Origin: Motiliproteus coralliicola
GTDB taxonomy: Bacteria; Pseudomonadota; Gammaproteobacteria; Pseudomonadales; Balneatricaceae
Assembly: GCF_003345655.1 (NCBI RefSeq)
Contig: NZ_QQOH01000001.1
Span: forward strand, 248,001 to 312,000
Length of the DNA stretch: 64,000 bases
Direction of reading: 5' to 3'
Both the position numbers and the translations under genes were made by a program. Of the stretch, positions 19,625-28,677 are shown one piece after another (the stretch's first letter is position 1; each line of letters opens with the position of its first letter). A model generated the notes under the pieces. The model was given only the letters and a program-made list of their open reading frames with translations, did not search any database and was not told the origin of the DNA.

Positions 19625-20344
19625 TCAGGGGTCGATCAGTTCAATCGCATCGGCCGTACTGATCACGGAGTTGGCGATCATGCCGTAGTTGGTCAATGCG
19701 GCCTGATAAGCCGCTTCTCCGGGAGCACCGACGGCATCCTTGATCATGATGACCTCGAATCCATTCTCCACCAGCTCGCGCATATGGGAGTCAGTACAGA
19801 GGTTTGCCGCCATCCCGCCGATCAGTACGGTCTGGATGCCGCGCTTTCTTAGTTGCAGTACCAGGTCGTTGGAGTCTGGGCCGTAAACCTTGTGGGGGCT
19901 GCTGATCACAGTTTTACCGTCGTAGATGTACTTCTTGTAGGGCTCGTAGAAGTCGGCGCCGGAGTTTGTGAGGTCGCCGGCGTCGGTAACAGAGGCGCGT
20001 TTGAACATACCGATATCGTTGATGGTTTGCTGTAGTGCGCCGCGATACTGCCAGTGGTCATCATGGGGGAAATACCAGTGCGGGCTGACGAAAACGGCTA
20101 GGTCTACATCTTTGGCTGCTTGGAAAAGGCTACCGATATTGTCGATGGTGCCCAGTTGCTTAAGGTTGTCTTTCACCAGTTCGTAGGCGGCCCCTCCTTC
20201 CCTCAGAAAATCATTTTGGGGGTCGGTGATCAGCAAGGCGGTGCTGGAATGATCAAGTTCCAGCGGTTCCATTTGATCTGCCAGCGTTGCAGTGGACAGA
20301 GTGCAGCCCAGGGCCAGGGCGGCCAGTAGCGATAGTGGTTTCAT
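19625..20344 (-). CDS. Exported isochorismatase-family cysteine hydrolase
   Basis: The 239 residues have a clear signal peptide (about 1-22, cleavage near TLA-DQ) followed by the cysteine-hydrolase fold: Asp41 in ITDPQNDF and nucleophile Cys183 in GGMAANLC, with the expected Lys region between. Relatives cleave nicotinamide, isochorismate, N-carbamoyl compounds or other amides; the substrate here cannot be told. Export to the periplasm is unusual for the family as commonly known. AGGAGA lies before the ATG. A Crp/Fnr-type operator sits at -41.5 of a likely promoter, just upstream. Confidence 0.85.
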   Translation of the reverse strand: MKPLSLLAALALGCTLSTATLADQMEPLELDHSSTALLITDPQNDFLREGGAAYELVKDNLKQLGTIDNIGSLFQAAKDVDLAVFVSPHWYFPHDDHWQYRGALQQTINDIGMFKRASVTDAGDLTNSGADFYEPYKKYIYDGKTVISSPHKVYGPDSNDLVLQLRKRGIQTVLIGGMAANLCTDSHMRELVENGFEVIMIKDAVGAPGEAAYQAALTNYGMIANSVISTADAIELIDP

Positions 20345-20371
20345 AGTGTTCTCCTGTTATCTGGAGAATCG

Positions 20372-20414
20372 ACTATAAAAAGCGATGCCATGGCTGTATG
20401 TGAGTCAGGTCACA
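20372..20414 (-). promoter_or_regulatory. Class II Crp/Fnr-type operator and promoter
   Basis: On the minus strand a -10 hexamer TATAGT lies at 20377-20372, giving a start point near 20365. A perfect palindrome TGTGA-N6-TCACA lies at 20399-20414, centred at about -41.5, the classical position for activation by Crp/Fnr proteins. There is no good -35 box, as expected for an activated promoter. It serves the exported hydrolase and probably the peroxidase. The neighbouring regulator gene is the obvious candidate activator; Crp itself is another. Confidence 0.75.
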
Positions 20415-20431
20415 GAGGTTTTTACTGTTGA

Positions 20432-21079
20432 TCAGGAGTCGATTTGCGCCAGTTTTACCGGATCTAGTAGTTCGATTTTAAGTCGGGACAGCTTTACCTG
20501 ACCTTCTTTCTCCAGCTTTTTCAGATGCCTGGAGACCACCTCGCGGGCGGTACCGACTCGGGCGGCAATCTCCTGATGGCTGATCCGAAGCACACCGCTC
20601 TGTGGACAGGAGCGGACCAGATAGCTGTTGATACGCTGATCGACGTCATGAACAGCGGCTTCTTCCAAGTTACCCATCAGGCCGAAAATACACTCCGACA
20701 GTTCGGCCAACACAAAGTCTCTGACCGTGGCGTCACGGTTGTAAAGCTCGCGGAAGGTTGAGGCTGGAATCGCGCGCACTACCACCTGGTCGGTCTCGAC
20801 CGAGACCCAGGCTGGGTAAACCGATTGCTTCAACACCGCGTTGATGGAAAGAATGCAGATCTCGCCGGCATCGAGTTGATAGATGGGCTTTTCATTACCG
20901 TTGCCATCCATGGTGAAGATTCGCAACTGCCCCGATTCAACCAGATAGGCACCGGCGGTTTTCTGGCCTTTATGGATGATCACTTCGCCTTTACTGAATC
21001 GATGCTTGCCTGCGTGTCTGGCAATCTCAGCGATAGCTTCACCGGAGAGCTGCTTCAAAAAATCATGGCTATGTAACAT
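20432..21079 (-). CDS. Crp/Fnr-family transcriptional regulator
   Basis: The 215 residues contain a cyclic-nucleotide-binding-type beta-roll (about 10-120), a dimer helix and a winged helix-turn-helix (about 150-205). The recognition helix reads REVVSRHL, with the Arg-Glu-x-x-x-Arg pattern that contacts TGTGA half-sites in Crp. There is no N-terminal Cys cluster, so it is not an Fnr-type oxygen sensor, and the Arg-Ser cAMP-binding pair of Crp is not evident. The segment GEICILS resembles a subgroup of uncharacterised Crp/Fnr proteins. Its ligand is unknown. The genes downstream suggest control of peroxide or redox-related functions. Confidence 0.88.
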   Translation of the reverse strand: MLHSHDFLKQLSGEAIAEIARHAGKHRFSKGEVIIHKGQKTAGAYLVESGQLRIFTMDGNGNEKPIYQLDAGEICILSINAVLKQSVYPAWVSVETDQVVVRAIPASTFRELYNRDATVRDFVLAELSECIFGLMGNLEEAAVHDVDQRINSYLVRSCPQSGVLRISHQEIAARVGTAREVVSRHLKKLEKEGQVKLSRLKIELLDPVKLAQIDS

Positions 21080-21435
21080 GGTGCTAACCGTCCTTGGTTG
21101 TCATTGGGTGATCCGCAGCTGAGGAGAGGCCGGGCTGGGTTGAAGATCAGTCCTGCATAGATGCTATCAGAGCGAAACAGGAAAGCCACCTGGTGCGAGT
21201 CTCATCGGTAAGCGGACGTTGCGATGATATGGGTGTGCTTTTCGGCCCGGTCTGCTACGATGGCCGACTTTACTGTTCCGGCAGGGCTCTTGAAGCGGAG
21301 ATAATGGCTTCTATCCCGATCCGTTGCAGCGAACTGACACCCTGCTCGCCGCTCTCTACCCGGCAAATGGAATCGATCCTGGCTGTGGTATAATCGACGG
21401 TGTACCAATACCTATCGCGTTAACTTCCTACAATT
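21080..21435. other. Divergent intergenic region between the Crp/Fnr gene and nadA
   Basis: It holds the leader of the minus-strand regulator and the nadA promoter at 21386-21394. A short open frame at 21193-21393 has no ribosome site and runs into the promoter, so I do not call it a gene. No palindromic Crp/Fnr site was seen here. Confidence 0.5.
21386..21394 (+). promoter_or_regulatory. Extended -10 promoter of nadA
   Basis: A perfect TATAAT at 21389-21394 is preceded by TGG, forming a TGn extended -10 element, 42 bases before the nadA start. No good -35 hexamer is present, which extended -10 promoters tolerate. Confidence 0.65.
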
Positions 21436-22503
21436 ATGCTGACAGACCAACAGATAGCTGAGCGTGTTCTGGTTCAGGAACATTTGGCCCATAGTTACAA
21501 ACATGCTGACCTGAGCGTTGACCAGGTTGTCGATTATAAAAACCGTATTAAGCGGCTGCTTAAAGAACAGGATGCCTGCTTAGTCGCGCACTATTACTGC
21601 GATCCACTATTGCAGGAGCTGGCAGAAGAAACCGGTGGTTGCGTTTCGGACTCGCTGGAGATGGCGCGTTTCGGCAATGAGCATCCAGCCAGCACCCTGG
21701 TGGTCGCCGGGGTTCGCTTCATGGGAGAAACGGCCAAGATCCTGAACCCCGAGAAGCGCGTGTTGATGCCGACGTTGGAAGCAACCTGTTCACTCGATAT
21801 CGGTTGTCCGATCGAAGAGTTTTCCGCTTTTTGTGATGCCCACCCTGACCATAAGGTGGTGGTTTACGCCAACACCTCCACCGCCGTGAAGGCGCGTGCG
21901 GATTGGGTGGTGACCTCCAGCTGTGCTTTGGAAATTGTTGAACACCTGGTCGATCAGGGCGAGAAGATTATCTGGGCGCCGGATAAGCACCTGGGTGGCT
22001 ATATTCAGAACCAAACCGGCGCCGAGATGCTGATGTGGGACGGCTCCTGCATCGTTCATGAAGAGTTCAAGGCCAAGGGGCTGAAAGACTTGCTGAATGT
22101 TTATCCGGACGCGGCCATTCTGGTGCATCCGGAATCACCGGCATCGATGGTGGAAATGGCCGACTGTGTTGGTTCAACCAGCCAGTTGATCGCCGCAGCG
22201 AAGAATATGCCCAACCCGGATTTCATCGTCGCCACCGACCGCGGTATCTTTTACAAGATGAAGCAGGCTGCTCCGGATAAGAACTTTATCGAAGCTCCCA
22301 CAGCCGGTAGCGGAGCCACCTGTCGCAGCTGTGCCCACTGCCCCTGGATGGCGATGAACGAGCTGGACAATCTGGCTGAGGTGTTAGAGACCGGAGCCCA
22401 GGAAGTTCATGTCGATAGCCAGTTACGCGAGCGGGCGCTGGTGCCTTTGCGGCGGATGTTGGATTTCTCCGCCAGTCTGAAGGCAGCCCAGGCCGGCCGC
22501 TGA
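21436..22503 (+). CDS. nadA: Quinolinate synthase NadA
   Basis: NadA condenses iminoaspartate and dihydroxyacetone phosphate to quinolinate, the second step of NAD synthesis from aspartate. The 355 residues contain the three [4Fe-4S] ligands Cys118, Cys205 and Cys302, each offset by five from E. coli Cys113, Cys200 and Cys297, and the AHYYCDP motif at 51-57. A bidirectional terminator follows. nadB is not in this window. Confidence 0.97.
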   Translation: MLTDQQIAERVLVQEHLAHSYKHADLSVDQVVDYKNRIKRLLKEQDACLVAHYYCDPLLQELAEETGGCVSDSLEMARFGNEHPASTLVVAGVRFMGETAKILNPEKRVLMPTLEATCSLDIGCPIEEFSAFCDAHPDHKVVVYANTSTAVKARADWVVTSSCALEIVEHLVDQGEKIIWAPDKHLGGYIQNQTGAEMLMWDGSCIVHEEFKAKGLKDLLNVYPDAAILVHPESPASMVEMADCVGSTSQLIAAAKNMPNPDFIVATDRGIFYKMKQAAPDKNFIEAPTAGSGATCRSCAHCPWMAMNELDNLAEVLETGAQEVHVDSQLRERALVPLRRMLDFSASLKAAQAGR

Positions 22504-22517
22504 TCTGGTATCGATAG

Positions 22518-22549
22518 AAAAAACCGATGTCTGACGACATCGGTTTTTT
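22518..22549. terminator. Bidirectional terminator between nadA and the M48 peptidase gene
   Basis: A perfect 14-base stem (AAAAAACCGATGTC with its complement) and loop TGAC gives a T-run on both strands, serving the convergent genes on each side. Confidence 0.93.
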
Positions 22550-22558
22550 TATGCGCGA

Positions 22559-24028
22559 TTAAAACTCCATATCCTTTTTGAGCTGCTCGGCTTCCTTGAC
22601 CCGTTGTTCGACCCGCAACCGTTCGTGTTCGCTCAGGTCGGGTTGTTTGAGTGCCAGCTCCAGATGCTTGGTGGCTTTCGGTAGTGCCCCCTTGAGCAGG
22701 AAGTATTCTGCCCTGGCCAGGTGTACGCCTTTGATGTTGTTGTTCAGACCGTAGGCTTCTGCCAGCTCGTACCAGAGCTGTATATCATTCGGTTCTACCC
22801 GGCTTTGGTTCTCCAGCAGGGCGATTACTTCCGCCTGCCGATCCAGCTGATGCAGCGCCTGGGCCAGCTGCATGGTGATCGGGTGGTTCTGCGGATACAC
22901 ATCCAGTAGCTGCTGTAGAGTTTCGACTGCCTGTTCGGCCTGCTGTTGTTCGATCCAGAGTTCGGTCTGCAGCAGTCGCAGGATCAGCTCGTTGGGGTGT
23001 TGTTCAAGCAATAAGTCGATCTGCTGCCGGGCTTCCTCGTAGCGCTGACTCCGAAGGGCGCTCAGGGCGATACCGTATCGGACCGATTCGGTCTCCTGGC
23101 CGGCGTCCAGGGCGTCCAGGTAGCGTTTATAGGCAGCGTTGTTATCGCCGATCGACATAACCTGTACCCGGGTGCGAATCAACTGGTAGCGCAGGCTGTT
23201 GACCCGTCCGCCGCGGGGCAGTTGTGAAGAGCGGTTCAGGGCATCGGCGATTCGGGATTCGGTGACCGGGTGGGTGAGCAGAAACTCGGGCGGTTTGCGA
23301 CCCAAGTTGGCGATCGAGCGTTGCAGTTGGGAGAACATCCGCGGCATGGATTCGGGTTCGTAACCGGCGTCGACCAGTACCTGCATCCCGACCCGGTCGG
23401 CCTCCTGTTCATTGCTGCGGCTGTAGGCCAGTCGGCGTTCCATGGCGGCGGCCTGTCCACCGATGATCGCGGCAGCACCGGCCTGGCCGTTGGTAGTGGC
23501 CAGTAGCAGGATGCCCGCCATAGTGGTGGCCAGGCGAGCGGGTAGACTGCGCTTGTCCTCGGCCAGCCCCTGGGCGTAATGACGTTGACTCAGATGCGAG
23601 AGCTCATGGGCCAGCACCGAGGCGAATTCGCTTTCGGTGCCGGCATACAGGAACAAGCCCGAGTTTACCCCGATGATGCCGCCGGGCACGGCAAAGGCGT
23701 TCAGGTTGTTATTGGCGACCACCACCAGAGTCAGCCGGCGATCCTGAAGCGGGCTGTAGATCGCCAGTTGTTGCAGCAATTCCTGCACGAAGCTGATCGT
23801 TATCGGATCGTCCAGCAGGGGGGCCTGAGCGCGTAGCACTCGAACCCAGGCATTGCCCAACCGGCGCTCCTCTTCCAGGGTGACGATGGCTGAGCTGGTA
23901 TCGCCCAGCAGCGGCAGCTGGTTGGCAAGCAGGCGGTTAAACGGCAGGCTCAGCAGCGCACAGAGTGCCAGTATAGGTAGAGTCTGTTGGCGTGGTCTGA
24001 CGCTGGACGATAACGGAATGCGGCTCAT
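22559..24028 (-). CDS. bepA: Periplasmic M48 metalloprotease with TPR domain, BepA-like
   Basis: BepA-type proteins assist or degrade outer-membrane proteins at the BAM complex, notably LptD. The 489 residues have a signal peptide (about 15-36), the M48 zinc motif HELSH at 141-145 with the later Glu ligand in NEQEAD, and a C-terminal tetratricopeptide region (about 300-480). The length agrees with E. coli BepA (487). It sits between nadA and tusA as in Pseudomonas. The start is the first ATG; no strong ribosome site is visible. Confidence 0.88.
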   Translation of the reverse strand: MSRIPLSSSVRPRQQTLPILALCALLSLPFNRLLANQLPLLGDTSSAIVTLEEERRLGNAWVRVLRAQAPLLDDPITISFVQELLQQLAIYSPLQDRRLTLVVVANNNLNAFAVPGGIIGVNSGLFLYAGTESEFASVLAHELSHLSQRHYAQGLAEDKRSLPARLATTMAGILLLATTNGQAGAAAIIGGQAAAMERRLAYSRSNEQEADRVGMQVLVDAGYEPESMPRMFSQLQRSIANLGRKPPEFLLTHPVTESRIADALNRSSQLPRGGRVNSLRYQLIRTRVQVMSIGDNNAAYKRYLDALDAGQETESVRYGIALSALRSQRYEEARQQIDLLLEQHPNELILRLLQTELWIEQQQAEQAVETLQQLLDVYPQNHPITMQLAQALHQLDRQAEVIALLENQSRVEPNDIQLWYELAEAYGLNNNIKGVHLARAEYFLLKGALPKATKHLELALKQPDLSEHERLRVEQRVKEAEQLKKDMEF

Positions 24029-24219
24029 GGCTGGGCGGAAATGTCCTTTTGAACTTCGTTGCTACGGGGATCTTTTTGTCTTGTGGAGTCTTTACACAAG
24101 CTCTGGTGGTGCCAATGTAGGGTATGTCACTTAGGACATATGTTATATAGTCGCTTGGTTTTGCAATAAGTTTCCAGCCGGATTCGGATTCCGGCAACTA
24201 TACCTTCGGGAGTTGGTCC

Positions 24220-24471
24220 ATGTCAGGTGAAGTCGGTCAACCAGATCAAACAGTTCAGGTGTTGGATGCCAGTGGGCTGAGCTGTCCGTTACCGTTGTTG
24301 AAAGCGAAGCAGGCCTTGAATCGTCTTAATAGCGGTGAGCGGTTGCGGGTGATCGCCACCGATGCCGGTTCGGTACGAGATTTTAAGGCATTTACCGACC
24401 AATCCGGCGACAAGCTGCTTGAATCGCTGGAACAGGACGGCAGCTTTATCTATCTGATTCAGAAGGCTTGA
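24220..24471 (+). CDS. tusA: Sulfur-relay protein TusA
   Basis: TusA accepts persulfide sulfur from a cysteine desulfurase and passes it on for tRNA thiolation, molybdenum cofactor and other uses. The 83 residues carry the family signature around Cys22 (LSCPLPLLKAK), the sulfur carrier. GGGAG lies before the ATG. It is divergent from the M48 gene and followed by perM 37 bases later, the order seen in Pseudomonas. Confidence 0.93.
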   Translation: MSGEVGQPDQTVQVLDASGLSCPLPLLKAKQALNRLNSGERLRVIATDAGSVRDFKAFTDQSGDKLLESLEQDGSFIYLIQKA

Positions 24472-24508
24472 GGTTGGTTGTGTCGATAAATTATAGGGGA
24501 GAGTCCGG

Positions 24509-25603
24509 ATGCTGAAGGTGCTAAACAGCTGGGTTGAGCGTTACTTCAGTGATGAGGAAGCGATCCTGCTGTTTGTGTTTCTGGTTGGGGCTCTGCTGAT
24601 TATCCTGACCTTCGGCGGCATGCTGGCGCCGGTGTTTGCTGGTCTGATCATCGCCTTTCTGATGCAGGGACTGGTACAGCAGTGTAAGCAGAAGCTATCG
24701 ATGTCCCACAAACTGGCGGTCACCTTGGTGTTTATCGCCTTTATCAGTGCCTTTATGGCACTGCTGTTGGTGGTGATTCCCCACACCTGGCGTCAATTGG
24801 CCAGTCTGCTCAATGAGTTGCCGGGGATGCTGCAGAAAGGTCAGGCGTTGCTGATGCTGTTGCCGGAAAAGTATCCGGACCTTATTTCCGTAAGTCATAT
24901 TTCCGTACTAACCGAGCAGGTTGGAGCCGAGATCGGCAAGATGGGGCAGGCGGTACTGAGCTCATCGGTCAACTCGATCGCTAACGTGGTGCAGATACTG
25001 ATCTACCTGGTACTGGTGCCGATTCTGGTGTTCTTCTTCATGAAAGACGGTGGCCTAATTCTGCACTGGCTCACCTCTTTTTTACCCAAGAAGCGTAAGA
25101 TTCTGGATCAGGTGGGTAGCGAGATGGATATCCAGATCGCGAACTATGTTCGCGGTAAAGTGGTGGAGATCATCGTCGTCGGCGCGGTGAGCTACGTCGC
25201 CTTTATCCTCCTGGGACTCAACTATGCGGCGCTGCTGGCGTTGATGGTGGGGTTGTCGGTGGTGATCCCCTATATCGGAGCGGCGGTGGTGACCATTCCC
25301 GTAGCGATGATCGCGTTCTTCCAATGGGGCTGGACCAACGAGTTTTTCTACCTGATGCTTGCCTACGGAATTATCCAGGCGCTAGATGGCAACGTGCTGG
25401 TACCGCTGCTGTTTTCTGAGGCGGTCAATCTACACCCGGTAGCGATCATCGTGGCGGTGCTGGTCTTTGGTGGTCTCTGGGGGCTTTGGGGAGTGTTCTT
25501 TGCGATTCCTTTGGCGACCTTGATCAAGGCGGTGATGAATGCCTGGCCGCAACAGCATGAGCAGCTGCATGGCCAGGTCGCCGATGGTGATGCTGACGAC
25601 TAG
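24509..25603 (+). CDS. perM: AI-2E family transporter (PerM type)
   Basis: The 364 residues are strongly hydrophobic with about seven or eight membrane segments and the conserved C-terminal GNVLVPLLFSEAVNLHP motif of the AI-2E transporter superfamily. The physiological substrate of this subgroup is not established; the family name comes from autoinducer-2 export by TqsA. It follows tusA closely and converges on bcp. Confidence 0.88.
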   Translation: MLKVLNSWVERYFSDEEAILLFVFLVGALLIILTFGGMLAPVFAGLIIAFLMQGLVQQCKQKLSMSHKLAVTLVFIAFISAFMALLLVVIPHTWRQLASLLNELPGMLQKGQALLMLLPEKYPDLISVSHISVLTEQVGAEIGKMGQAVLSSSVNSIANVVQILIYLVLVPILVFFFMKDGGLILHWLTSFLPKKRKILDQVGSEMDIQIANYVRGKVVEIIVVGAVSYVAFILLGLNYAALLALMVGLSVVIPYIGAAVVTIPVAMIAFFQWGWTNEFFYLMLAYGIIQALDGNVLVPLLFSEAVNLHPVAIIVAVLVFGGLWGLWGVFFAIPLATLIKAVMNAWPQQHEQLHGQVADGDADD

Positions 25604-25692
25604 GTCGTCGCTTCGATTTCAGCAGGAACTATGCCGACCCGTCAGGACACCAGCCCGAACCAGAGGGGGCGGGCTGGGTTCTAGTCGTATCG

Positions 25693-26145
25693 CTAGTCAC
25701 CTAGAATCTGGGCGCTGTGGTCCTTGGTTTTGACTTTGTTGATGATCTCGGCAATGTTGCCTGCTTCGTCGATGATAAAAGTGGTTCTCACGGTTCCCAT
25801 GTATTCACGCCCCATAAACTTTTTCAGCTGCCAGGTGTCGTAGAGTTCGTGAACTTTTTTGTCCTCATCGGCAATCAGTGTGAACGGCAGCTCGTTCTTG
25901 TTGATGAAGTTCTGGTGGCGCTTGGGTGAATCGGTGCTGACGCCGAGGACTACGTAACCGGCCTCGAGCAGTTGCGAATGATGATCGCGAAGGTTGCAGG
26001 CCTGGGCAGTACAGCCTGGAGTGGAATCTTTGGGGTAGAAGTAGAGAACGACTTTTTTACCTTGAAACTGGGAGAGGCTGACCGGCTCCCCATTCTGATC
26101 GATGGCATTGAAATCCGGGGCAGGTTGTCCTACGGCAACGGCCAT
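25693..26145 (-). CDS. bcp: Thioredoxin-dependent peroxiredoxin Bcp
   Basis: Bcp reduces hydroperoxides using thioredoxin. The 150 residues have the peroxidatic Cys45 in PGCTAQAC and the resolving Cys50 five residues later, the atypical two-cysteine arrangement of E. coli Bcp. AGGAGA precedes the ATG. It is convergent with perM and divergent from dapA. Confidence 0.96.
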   Translation of the reverse strand: MAVAVGQPAPDFNAIDQNGEPVSLSQFQGKKVVLYFYPKDSTPGCTAQACNLRDHHSQLLEAGYVVLGVSTDSPKRHQNFINKNELPFTLIADEDKKVHELYDTWQLKKFMGREYMGTVRTTFIIDEAGNIAEIINKVKTKDHSAQILGD

Positions 26146-26332
26146 GTCGGGTCTCCTATAACTGAGGACGGATGTCGAGGTCAGGGGCAGAAAAATGTTG
26201 CGTTTATTTGTTCCACCGGTGGTTACGCTGACCGGGTTGCTTGGTTAGAATAGCAGGCTTGTTGTCTCCCCTGAACCACATAAATAATAGGTTTTTCAGG
26301 GGGCATGAACGATTTTGAGATGGAGGCATTTA

Positions 26333-27208
26333 ATGATTAAGGGCAGTTTGGTTGCTTTGGTTACCCCGATGGATTCCTCAGGTGAGGTGGATTGGGAAGG
26401 CCTGGATAAACTGATCGATCTCCATATCAATTCCGGTACCCACGGTATCGTTGCGGTAGGCACAACCGGTGAGTCAGCAACCTTGGATTGTGACGAGCAC
26501 TGCAAGGTGATCAAGCATGTGGTTGATCGCGTTGCCGGACGTATTGCCGTGATCGCCGGTACTGGTGCTAACGCTACCAAGGAGGCGATCGAGCTGACCC
26601 AGGCCGCTAAGGATGCTGGTGCCGATGCTTGTCTGCTGGTTACGCCGTACTACAACAAGCCAACCCAGGAAGGTCTGTACCAGCACTTCAAGGCGATTGC
26701 CGAAGCGGTCGATGTTGACCAGATTCTCTACAACGTGCCGGGCCGTACCGCCTGCGATATGCTGCCTGAAACCGTACTGCGGTTGGCAGAGATCTCGAAC
26801 ATTATCGGTATCAAAGAAGCTACCGGTGATCTGGAGCGCGCCAAGCAGCTGGCAGAGAAGTTGCCGGCCGATTTTGCGCTCTATTCCGGTGACGACGCGA
26901 CGGCGTTGGAACTGATCTTGCTGGGTGGCCATGGCGATATTTCGGTGACCGCTAATGTCGCGCCGGCAGCGATGGCGCAGATGTGCGAGCTGGCTCTGAA
27001 CGGCGAGGCCGAGCAGGCAAGGGCGATCAACCGACGGATCGATCACCTGCATCGCGATCTGTTTGTTGAAGCGAACCCGATTCCGGTTAAGTGGGCGCTA
27101 CACGAGATGGCGTTGATTCAAGACGGTATCCGATTGCCGCTAACGCCGCTATCGGAAAAGTACCGCGGCTTTATTCGTGAAAGCCTGAAAGCCGCCGAGT
27201 TGGTGTGA
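26333..27208 (+). CDS. dapA: 4-hydroxy-tetrahydrodipicolinate synthase DapA
   Basis: DapA condenses pyruvate and aspartate semialdehyde in lysine and diaminopimelate synthesis. With ATG at 26333, preceded by GGAGG, it has 291 residues. The catalytic residues Thr44, Tyr107, Tyr133, Arg138 and the Schiff-base Lys161 fall at exactly the E. coli positions. bamC begins 7 bases downstream, the usual dapA-bamC pairing. Confidence 0.98.
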   Translation: MIKGSLVALVTPMDSSGEVDWEGLDKLIDLHINSGTHGIVAVGTTGESATLDCDEHCKVIKHVVDRVAGRIAVIAGTGANATKEAIELTQAAKDAGADACLLVTPYYNKPTQEGLYQHFKAIAEAVDVDQILYNVPGRTACDMLPETVLRLAEISNIIGIKEATGDLERAKQLAEKLPADFALYSGDDATALELILLGGHGDISVTANVAPAAMAQMCELALNGEAEQARAINRRIDHLHRDLFVEANPIPVKWALHEMALIQDGIRLPLTPLSEKYRGFIRESLKAAELV

Positions 27209-27215
27209 TCGGTTT

Positions 27216-28592
27216 ATGCATAGCCTCAATCGAGTAGTCTTGGCGGCCTCCTTTGTTGCCTTAAGCGGTTGTGAAACTCTGACCAATAACTTCCTCTATG
27301 GGGGTGAAGATGCGGTAATCCGTGATCGTGGTCAGGACTACGAAAAGTCGGAGATCGCGGCACCGCTGGTCGTTCCGTCCCATCTGGATTCGGAGCGGAT
27401 CCAGAATACGCTGGAGATTCCGGATATAGGTACAGCGGCGGTCGCGACCGATGATGAGTTTGAGATCCCGAGACCTGACTTCTTTATCGCCGAGGCGGGC
27501 AACGAGAAAGTTAACCTGGCCCGCGAGGGGCAGCAGCGATTAATCGTGGTTAACGAGCCGATCGGCCAGGTCTGGACCAAAGTGCAGGATTTCTGGGGCT
27601 ACAATGATCAAGCGATCGCAATCTCCGACCCTCGACAGGGAATGATGGAGACCGCCTGGATCGACAGCGGGGGTGAGGAGCCGGGCTTTTTCTCGCGGAT
27701 GGTGGCGCGACTGACGTTTAGTGATGTTGAAGAAGGCCCCACCCGTGACAAGCTTCGGGTCTATCTGCGTCCGGATCTAGAGGATCAAAACAAGACTTCG
27801 ATTCGGTTGGATCATTTGCGCACAAGTACCCGTGAAGCTGAAGAGCCGGCGGATTGGTCCGGCAAGAGTAAGAGTGTCAGCTATCAGTCCGAGGTGATGT
27901 ACGATCTGCTCCATTACCTTAGCAAGAACACTATCGAGGCTACGGCTAGTGCCGAACGAGCGCGCCGGGCTCAGCAGGGACGGGTTTTTATCGGGCGTGA
28001 TTCCCGAGGTAAGCCGGTTCTGAAGATGACGGTACCGGTCGACCAGGCCTGGGATATGCTGGAAAGCTCGCTGTTATCGGCCGATGTGGATGTCGGCTCG
28101 TTCGACCGCAGTCTGGGTAAGTACTACATCACCTATAGCTCCTCGGCAGCGCTGCTGGACGAGAGCGAAGACGATGTCGGCTTTTTGGACTGGCTGCATG
28201 GTAACCGCGAAGATATCAAGATCAGTTCTGAAGTATTGGCTACTGCCCTGGGGGCAGAAGAGGACCCCAACGAAGGGCCTCGCTACAGCTCCAAGCCGGA
28301 GGTCGAGCTTGCCGATAACCCGGATCTGGAGCAGCAACGCTTAGCGGCCCAAGATGGCTACAAGATCTGGCTGGGTGATCGGATTATCTACGTATTCGGT
28401 AACGGCGACCAGGGCGGTGATGTCGACCCGGAGACCGGTGAGTTGGTATATACCGGTCGCTATCAGGTAGCGATGACGCGCCGAAGCAGTGGGGTTTATG
28501 TGTCGCTGCTGACTGATAAGGGGATTCCGGCACCGGTGGGTGTGGCTGAAGAGTTGTTCTGGAAACTACGGGACCAGATGCAACCGAACTGA
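27216..28592 (+). CDS. bamC: Outer-membrane assembly lipoprotein BamC
   Basis: BamC (NlpB) is a lipoprotein subunit of the BAM complex that inserts beta-barrel proteins. The lipobox LSGC gives lipidated Cys19. The protein has 458 residues, clearly longer than E. coli BamC (344), with acidic insertions (near DEDPN and the DESEDD segment) between and after the two helix-grip domains. Identification rests on the dapA-bamC context, the lipobox and the C-terminal helix-grip pattern. A terminator follows at 28619. Confidence 0.88.
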   Translation: MHSLNRVVLAASFVALSGCETLTNNFLYGGEDAVIRDRGQDYEKSEIAAPLVVPSHLDSERIQNTLEIPDIGTAAVATDDEFEIPRPDFFIAEAGNEKVNLAREGQQRLIVVNEPIGQVWTKVQDFWGYNDQAIAISDPRQGMMETAWIDSGGEEPGFFSRMVARLTFSDVEEGPTRDKLRVYLRPDLEDQNKTSIRLDHLRTSTREAEEPADWSGKSKSVSYQSEVMYDLLHYLSKNTIEATASAERARRAQQGRVFIGRDSRGKPVLKMTVPVDQAWDMLESSLLSADVDVGSFDRSLGKYYITYSSSAALLDESEDDVGFLDWLHGNREDIKISSEVLATALGAEEDPNEGPRYSSKPEVELADNPDLEQQRLAAQDGYKIWLGDRIIYVFGNGDQGGDVDPETGELVYTGRYQVAMTRRSSGVYVSLLTDKGIPAPVGVAEELFWKLRDQMQPN

Positions 28593-28618
28593 TCCCGTTG
28601 GGAATCTGGTCAATAAAC

Positions 28619-28651
28619 GCCCGCGTCTGTCATGGCTGCGGGCTTTTTTTT
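28619..28651 (+). terminator. Rho-independent terminator after bamC
   Basis: GCCCGC pairs with GCGGGC around a 13-base loop and is followed by eight Ts. It separates dapA-bamC from the next gene, which begins only 27 bases later. Confidence 0.85.
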
Positions 28652-28677
28652 GAGTGTCTGAAAGTGGAGGGGTGCAG

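Noticed and set aside
21193-21393. 66-codon frame before nadA
   Set aside because: It overlaps the nadA promoter, has no ribosome site and no recognisable domain.
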